The translations under genes were made by a program, and so were the position numbers. Shown in pieces: positions 20,708 to 25,606 of a DNA stretch of 25,606 nt. The notes beneath the pieces were generated by a model, which had not been told where the DNA came from, searched no databases, and saw only the letters and a list, made by a program, of their open reading frames with translations. Source of the stretch: Croceibacterium_A sp965977975. GTDB lineage: Bacteria; Pseudomonadota; Alphaproteobacteria; Sphingomonadales; Sphingomonadaceae. The stretch is taken from positions 1 through 25,606 of the forward strand of contig CBHCZH010000037.1 in the NCBI GenBank assembly GCA_965977975.1, written 5' to 3'. Positions within the stretch are counted from its first letter, which is position 1, and each line of letters begins with the position of its first letter.

Positions 20708-21109
20708 ATGCCCGAGAAGATGCACCTCACCGACGCCGAGTGGCGCGCGAAGCTGACGCCCGAGCAGTACCGCATCCTGCGCGAGGCCGGGACCGAGCGG
20801 GCGTTCACCGGCAAGTACGAGAAGAACAAGGCGGCCGGCGAATATCTCTGCGCCGCCTGCGGGCAGCCGCTGTTCGAGAGCGGGGCGAAGTTCGACAGCG
20901 GATCGGGCTGGCCGAGCTTCGTCCGGCCGGAGGAGGGCGCGGTCGAGGAGCACCGCGACATGTCGCATGGGATGGTCCGCACCGAAGTGGTCTGCTCGCG
21001 CTGCGAAGGTCACCTGGGGCACGTGTTTCCCGATGGTCCGGCCGACCAGGGCGGGCGGCGCTATTGCATCAACAGCGCCGCGCTGGACTTCAAGCCGGAG
21101 GATAACTGA
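20708..21109 (+). CDS. msrB: Peptide-methionine (R)-S-oxide reductase MsrB
   Basis: The product is 133 residues, the usual single-domain MsrB length. ATG 20708 follows AAGGAG, and the longer frame upstream is not needed. The zinc site is C48/C51 and C96/C99. GSGWPSF (65-71), HLGHVFPDGP (102-111) and the catalytic C120 in RYCINSAAL are all intact. The enzyme reduces methionine-R-sulfoxide in oxidised proteins, with thioredoxin as donor. No signal peptide is present, so it acts in the cytoplasm. A second, resolving cysteine is not obvious beyond the zinc ligands, as in many bacterial forms with an alternative regeneration mode. Confidence 0.96.
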   Translation: MPEKMHLTDAEWRAKLTPEQYRILREAGTERAFTGKYEKNKAAGEYLCAACGQPLFESGAKFDSGSGWPSFVRPEEGAVEEHRDMSHGMVRTEVVCSRCEGHLGHVFPDGPADQGGRRYCINSAALDFKPEDN

Positions 21110-21194
21110 GCGCAGCGGGCTGCTCGCCATTAACCCTGCGTTCCGATTGGCCTATGCACTGCGGCGCTGGACGCTGCGAGGATGATTTAGCTCG

Positions 21195-23378
21195 ATGGAC
21201 CAGATGAGGCGGGGATCACGCACCGCCAACCGGCAAAGGTCAGGCCCAGGGCGCCCGCCTCCGCGCAAGCCTCCACGCCAGGTGCCGCGCTGGCGGATCT
21301 GGCTGAAGCGCATCGTCGTATGGGGCGCCGCGATCACGGCGCTGCTGCTGCTCGCGCTCGGCACTTCGGTCTATTTCGCCACGCGCAGCATGCCCGGCTA
21401 CACCACGCTGATGAACAGCCAGGTCGGGCAGACCATCGTGGTTCGCGCGCGCGATGGCTCGGAGATCGTCGCGCTCGGGCCGAGCTACGGCCAGTGGCTC
21501 TACTCCGACGAAATCCCGCAGGTAATGAAGGACGCGATGGTCGCGGTCGAGGACCGCCGATTCTATTCGCACTTCGGCGTCGATCCGCTCGGCCTGGTCC
21601 GCGCGCTTTACGTTTCGCTCCGCGACGACAGCTCGGTGCGAGCGACGTCGACGATCACCCAACAGCTCGCCCGCAACGTGTTCCTCAACTCGAACCGCAC
21701 GTTCGACCGCAAGCTGCGCGAAGCGGTGCTGGCGATGGCGCTCGAAGCGAAGTTCTCCAAGGAGCAGATCCTCGAGCTCTATCTCAACAAGGTCTATTTC
21801 GGCGGCGGCGCCTACGGCATCGATTCTGCGAGCCGCAAGTTCTTCAGCCACTCGGCGCGCGAGCTGTCGACCGCCGAGGCGGCGATCATCGCCGGTCTGG
21901 TCAAGGCGCCGAGCCGCTATTCGCCCACCGCCGACGTCGATGCCGCGGTCGGCCGCGCCAATGTCGTACTCGAGCAGATGCGCCGTTACGGCGCGCTCGG
22001 CGCCGCCGAGGCCGCGGCGGTCGACGTCTCGGCGGTAAAGCTGCGCGAGGAAGGCGGTCAGAACTCGGCGCGCTACTTCACCGACTATGTCCTGCCGCAG
22101 CTCGACTTGCTGCTTCCGAACGACAACGATCTCGAGCCGATCGAGGTTTGGACCACGCTCGATCCGGGGATGCAACGCGCGGCGGCGGCGGCGGTGGAGA
22201 ACAACACGCCCGGCGGCGCCCAAGGCGCGCTGGTCAGCCTCGACCGCGACGGCGCGATCCTCGCGCTGGTCGGCGGCAACGACTATGTGGAATCGAACTA
22301 CAACCGCGCCACCGACGCCCAGCGCCAACCGGGATCGGCGTGGAAACTGTTCGTCTATCTCACCGCGCTCGAGGCCGGCTACACACCGGAGGACCGCGTG
22401 GTCGACGAGCCGGTGACGATCGGCGACTGGAGCCCGCGCAACTCGAGCGGACGCTATGCCGGCGAAGTCGACGTGCGTACCGCCTTTGCCTATTCGATCA
22501 ATACCGTCGCCGCCCAGCTCGGCAACGAAGTCGGCTTTTCCAGCGTCGCCGGTATGGCGCGTCGGTTCGGCATTACCACGCCGATCTCCACCTTCCCCTC
22601 GATGGTGCTCGGCAGTTCGGAAGTGCGGGTGATCGATCTTACCCGCGCGTTCGCCGCGGTCGCAGCGGGCGGGCGCTCGGTCGAGCCTTACGGAATCACT
22701 CGCGTGGTCACCGCGAGCGGTGACGTGCTCTATCGCCACGAAAATTCGCGCGCCGCCCAGCTGGTACCCGAGTATGTCGCCGCTGGAATGACGGATCTGC
22801 TGCAGTCGGCGGTCAATACCGGCACTGGCCGCGCGGCCCAGATCGGCCGGCCTGTCGCCGGCAAGACCGGCACGACGAGCTCGAACAAGGACGGCTGGTT
22901 CGTCGGGTTCTCGAGCGGGATCACCACCGGCGTGTGGATGGGCCGCGACGACGCGCGGGCGGTGCCGGGACTGCAGGGCGGCACGGCCCCGGCGCGCGCG
23001 TTCTCCTCGTTCATGCGCTACGCGGTGCGGAACCGGCCGATCGAGAAGTTCAACACCGACGTGCAGCTGCCCGAATGGCAGCTCGAGCCCGACGAGGAAT
23101 GGATGTTCGGCAACCCGGACGAGGAATATTACTACATGGACGAGGAGGGCAACCTGATCGAGCCTACCGGACCGGGCGAGCGGCGCGGCGTGCCGTTCCC
23201 GGCTGAGGGCGAGGACCAGCCCGGCGACCCGGAACGCCGCCCCGATCCGCGCCTCCCCGCGCCGGCTCCCGGCAGGCCCGCTCAGCCGGCCGCAAGCGAC
23301 GACTTCCTCGACCGTGCGACAGGGCGCGAGCAGGGAACTCCCCCGGGCGGGGCAGCGCCGGCTCCGCGGGAGCAGTAA
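21195..23378 (+). CDS. Class A penicillin-binding protein (PBP1A-type transglycosylase/transpeptidase)
   Basis: The product is a 727-residue bifunctional peptidoglycan synthase. A basic, proline-rich cytoplasmic tail (1-35) is followed by a signal anchor (about 38-62), then a GT51 glycosyltransferase with VEDRRFYSHFGVD (118-130, catalytic E119) and TSTITQQLARN (151-161). The transpeptidase has S381-A-W-K384, S434-I-N436 and K557-T-G559. After about residue 615 comes an acidic tail (DEEWMFGNPDEEYYYMDEEG) and a proline-rich end, absent from the catalytic fold. It is shorter than E. coli PBP1A, with no sign of the large extra OB domain. It polymerises and cross-links glycan strands at the inner membrane's outer face. 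The gene stands alone and converges on degP with a 10-bp gap. Confidence 0.94.
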   Translation: MDQMRRGSRTANRQRSGPGRPPPRKPPRQVPRWRIWLKRIVVWGAAITALLLLALGTSVYFATRSMPGYTTLMNSQVGQTIVVRARDGSEIVALGPSYGQWLYSDEIPQVMKDAMVAVEDRRFYSHFGVDPLGLVRALYVSLRDDSSVRATSTITQQLARNVFLNSNRTFDRKLREAVLAMALEAKFSKEQILELYLNKVYFGGGAYGIDSASRKFFSHSARELSTAEAAIIAGLVKAPSRYSPTADVDAAVGRANVVLEQMRRYGALGAAEAAAVDVSAVKLREEGGQNSARYFTDYVLPQLDLLLPNDNDLEPIEVWTTLDPGMQRAAAAAVENNTPGGAQGALVSLDRDGAILALVGGNDYVESNYNRATDAQRQPGSAWKLFVYLTALEAGYTPEDRVVDEPVTIGDWSPRNSSGRYAGEVDVRTAFAYSINTVAAQLGNEVGFSSVAGMARRFGITTPISTFPSMVLGSSEVRVIDLTRAFAAVAAGGRSVEPYGITRVVTASGDVLYRHENSRAAQLVPEYVAAGMTDLLQSAVNTGTGRAAQIGRPVAGKTGTTSSNKDGWFVGFSSGITTGVWMGRDDARAVPGLQGGTAPARAFSSFMRYAVRNRPIEKFNTDVQLPEWQLEPDEEWMFGNPDEEYYYMDEEGNLIEPTGPGERRGVPFPAEGEDQPGDPERRPDPRLPAPAPGRPAQPAASDDFLDRATGREQGTPPGGAAPAPREQ

Positions 23379-23388
23379 CCCTCAGCCG

Positions 23389-24909
23389 TCAGCGCAGCCG
23401 TATCGGGACCGAGATTTCCGGTGCGCCGCGCACCCGGACGCGGAACAGGATCGCCTCGCGTCCATCGGCCTTGGCGGTGCGCACTGCAGCTTCGAGCTGC
23501 TCGACGCTGCTCAGCGGTTGCCCGTTGGCGCTGAGGATGATCGCACCGCGCGCCAGGCCTTTGCGGGCCGCATCGGCGTTGGGATCGACGGCAGTAACCA
23601 CCACGCCTTGGGTCGTGCCCTGCACGCCGAGCTGGCCCGCGATCTGAGGCGTCAGCGGGATCACCTGCAGCCCGAGCGACTGCTCGACCAGACCCTCGCC
23701 AGTCGACGGAGAGGGTTGCAGCGGATCCTGCTCGTCCGGATTGAACTGCTGCGCGGCGAGCTCTTCCTCGCTCGGGCGGCGTCCGACGGTGACTGGCAGC
23801 GTACGGCGCTGGCCGTCGCGGACGATCTCGAGATTGATCCGTCGGCCCGGCTCGATGTTGGCGACGATGAACGACAGCGTCTGGTCGGCCGTGACGTCCT
23901 TGCCGTCGACCTTGAGCACCACGTCGCCGGCCATGAGACCGGCCTGCTCGGCGGGCTCGCCCGGCTGGACCGACTGGACGAACTCGCCGCGGTTGGCCGG
24001 CAGGCCAAGCGCATCGGCAAGGTCCTCGTTCATCGGCTGAATGCGTACGCCCAAGTAGCCGCGCAGTATCTCCTCGCCGGCGATCAGCTTCCGCACGATC
24101 GGCGCGGCGGTCTCGGCCGGAATCGCGAAGCCGATGCCGATACTGCCGCCGGTAGTCGAGAAGATCGCGTTGTTGATCCCGATCACGTTGCCCTGCATGT
24201 CGAACAACGGACCGCCCGAGTTGCCGCGGTTGATGCTCGCGTCGGTCTGGATGTACCGGTCATAAGCGCCGCCGCCGGTCGAACGAAGCACCGCCGAGAC
24301 AATGCCCGAGGTCACGGTCCCGCCGAGGCCGAAGGGATTGCCGATCGCGACCACCCAGTCGCCGACGCGCGCTTCGCTCGAACTGCCGAAGTGCACGAAG
24401 GGAAACGGCTCGCGGCGGCTGATCTTGAGCACCGCGAGGTCCGACTGCGCGTCCTTGCCGACGACCTCGGCCGGGTACTCGGTGCCGTCGGGCATGGTGA
24501 CGGTCACTTCCTCCAGCTCGGCGCGGCCGTCGGGCTGGATGACGTGATTGTTGGTCACGACGTAACCGTCTGCGGAGATGATGAACCCCGAACCGAGCGA
24601 CTGCGCCTCGCGGGTGGTCGGCGCACCCTGCTGGTTGCCGAACAGGTCGGCGAACGGCGTTCCCGCAAGGGGGTTGTTGTTGACCGTTATCCGCTGACGG
24701 GTCGAGATGTTGACCACCGCCGGCGCGAGCTGCTCGGTCAGGTCGGCAAAGCTCTCAGGCGCTCCGGCGCGCGGTACTGCGCCGCGGACTTCGCTCGGGT
24801 CGTTCTGCGCCACCTGAGCCCCCGCGGGCTGGCCGGTGATGAGCGAGATAGCGGCCCCGCCTGCCAGCAGGGCCGAGGTAATGCCGTAGGAATAACGCAC
24901 GGGCTTCAC
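23389..24909 (-). CDS. degP: Periplasmic serine protease, Do/DegP family
   Basis: The product is a 506-residue HtrA-family protease. The signal sequence is residues 1-31 (ITSALLAGGAAISLITGQPA, cleavage near AGA-Q). The trypsin-like domain has catalytic H122 (TNNHVI), D157 (SDLAVLK) and S231 (GNSGGPLF). Two PDZ domains follow: the first around 285-385 (RGYLGVRIQP, GDVVLKVDGKDV), the second around 410-500 (QGVVVTAVDP, ILSANGQPL). The start is GTG 24909 after AAGAGGA. It degrades or refolds damaged envelope proteins and works as an oligomer. It lies 100 bp downstream of hflC on the same strand, the order usual in alphaproteobacteria. DegQ is an equally fair name. Confidence 0.95.
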   Translation of the reverse strand: MKPVRYSYGITSALLAGGAAISLITGQPAGAQVAQNDPSEVRGAVPRAGAPESFADLTEQLAPAVVNISTRQRITVNNNPLAGTPFADLFGNQQGAPTTREAQSLGSGFIISADGYVVTNNHVIQPDGRAELEEVTVTMPDGTEYPAEVVGKDAQSDLAVLKISRREPFPFVHFGSSSEARVGDWVVAIGNPFGLGGTVTSGIVSAVLRSTGGGAYDRYIQTDASINRGNSGGPLFDMQGNVIGINNAIFSTTGGSIGIGFAIPAETAAPIVRKLIAGEEILRGYLGVRIQPMNEDLADALGLPANRGEFVQSVQPGEPAEQAGLMAGDVVLKVDGKDVTADQTLSFIVANIEPGRRINLEIVRDGQRRTLPVTVGRRPSEEELAAQQFNPDEQDPLQPSPSTGEGLVEQSLGLQVIPLTPQIAGQLGVQGTTQGVVVTAVDPNADAARKGLARGAIILSANGQPLSSVEQLEAAVRTAKADGREAILFRVRVRGAPEISVPIRLR

Positions 24910-24942
24910 GTCCTCTTGATCCTCTTTGTCTGTCGGGCGCCT

Positions 24943-24956
24943 GAGCGGCGCCGCTC
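24943..24956. other. Perfect 14-bp palindrome between hflC and degP
   Basis: GAGCGGCGCCGCTC is fully self-complementary and lies 34 bp before the degP start in the 100-bp gap. It may be an operator for an envelope-stress regulator, part of an attenuator, or chance in GC-rich DNA. No T-run follows. Confidence 0.3.
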
Positions 24957-25009
24957 GATTCAGTTTGCGCCGGATTCAGCCCCTACGGGCTGAACACCGT
25001 TTGAACGCC

Positions 25010-25606
25010 TCAGCGGTTCCCGCCGCGGAACTGCCGGAGATATTCGTTGTCCGAGTCGAGGATGAACGAACTTTCGCCGTCGCCGTTCTCGAACGTGCGG
25101 CGATAGCTCTCCATGGCGCGGTAGAAGTCGTAAAACTCCGGGTCCTTGCCGTAGGCATCCGAGTAGATCCGCGCGGCCTCGGCCTCGGCGTTGGCGCGAA
25201 CGATCTGGGCATCGCGGGCGCCGCGGGCACGGATCGTCTCGGCTTCCTGCTTGCGGTCGGTGTCCATGCGGCGGAAGGCGGCGTCGAGCGGGGTGCCTTC
25301 GGGCAAGTCGGCGCGTTTGATCCGCACGTCGATGACTTGCGCGCCGTACTGCCGCGCCTGGCGATCGAGCGTGGTGCGGATGTTGGTCATCGCGGCGCCG
25401 CGCTCGGCGGTCAGCATTGCAGCGAAGGTGCGCCGGCCGAGCTCCTGCCGCAGCACCGAGCCGAGTATCGGCTGGAGTTGCAGGATCACCTGTTCCTCGC
25501 TCCCGGCGTTCTCGACCATTGTCACCGGGTCGATGATCCGGAACCGCGCGTAGGCATCGACCTGCAGGCGCTGCTGGTCGCTGGAGAGCACTTCCTGCCG
25601 TTCCAT
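25010..25606 (-). CDS. hflC: Protease modulator HflC (C-terminal part, runs off window)
   Basis: The last 198 residues of HflC, a SPFH/prohibitin-family protein; the N-terminal anchor lies beyond the edge. The methionine at the window edge is internal, not a start. Recognisable parts are SSDQQRLQVDAYARFRIIDP, LRQELGRRTFAAMLTAER, the coiled-coil ADLPEGTPLDAAFRRMDTDR with RKQEAETIRARGARDAQIVR, and the late YSDAYGKDPEFYDFYRAMES. With HflK it forms a periplasm-exposed inner-membrane complex that restrains the FtsH protease. hflK is expected immediately upstream, outside the window. degP follows on the same strand. Confidence 0.94.
   Translation of the reverse strand: MERQEVLSSDQQRLQVDAYARFRIIDPVTMVENAGSEEQVILQLQPILGSVLRQELGRRTFAAMLTAERGAAMTNIRTTLDRQARQYGAQVIDVRIKRADLPEGTPLDAAFRRMDTDRKQEAETIRARGARDAQIVRANAEAEAARIYSDAYGKDPEFYDFYRAMESYRRTFENGDGESSFILDSDNEYLRQFRGGNR

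Overview
The window is a GC-rich stretch of an alphaproteobacterial chromosome, most likely a sphingomonad (Novosphingobium, Sphingobium, Sphingomonas or a relative). The evidence is the set of lignin-aromatic catabolic families (lignostilbene dioxygenase, LigW, LigD-type SDRs, NTF2-fold lyase-like proteins), spinster-type MFS carriers, and REP/REPIN repeats of the CCCCTCCCGC type. Coding density is very high and no gap exceeds 300 bp. I saw no rRNA, tRNA or CRISPR array.

Bases 1-18.5 kb look like a catabolic island for lignin-derived biaryl compounds. At the left end, a MarR regulator and an aromatic-acid MFS carrier (minus strand) diverge from a lignostilbene-type dioxygenase and a serine-hydrolase lipoprotein (plus strand). 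A good sigma70-like promoter in the 75-bp gap is overlapped by a pseudo-palindrome that fits a MarR operator. Two small membrane proteins and a GMC oxidoreductase follow. Then comes a minus-strand train running from about 15.4 kb down to 6.6 kb: MFS carrier, aldehyde dehydrogenase, a GxxExxY gene inside a 39-bp inverted repeat, 5-carboxyvanillate decarboxylase (LigW), a QorB-type quinone reductase, a second MFS carrier and a benzoylformate-decarboxylase-type TPP enzyme. The aldehyde dehydrogenase is preceded by a second copy of the MarR-like operator. Divergent from this train, on the plus strand, lie an SDR, two tandem SnoaL/NTF2-fold proteins translationally coupled to it, and a LigD-like SDR.

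A coherent reading, which is inference, is as follows. GMC and SDR enzymes oxidise side chains of C-C linked dimers. The NTF2-fold pair produces a stilbene, as LdpA does. The dioxygenase cleaves it to aromatic aldehydes, the aldehyde dehydrogenase oxidises these, and LigW converts 5-carboxyvanillate to vanillate. The TPP enzyme may handle an aryl-glyoxylate branch.

Bases 18.5-25.6 kb look like core chromosome: three small secreted proteins, a GST, MsrB, a class A penicillin-binding protein, a Do/DegP periplasmic protease and the C-terminal part of HflC. The last two are on the minus strand in the usual hflC-degP order.

Repeats are prominent. There is one solitary REP and three REPIN-like inverted pairs of two sequence families. 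The GxxExxY unit appears to have been inserted into the aldehyde dehydrogenase-ligW spacer.
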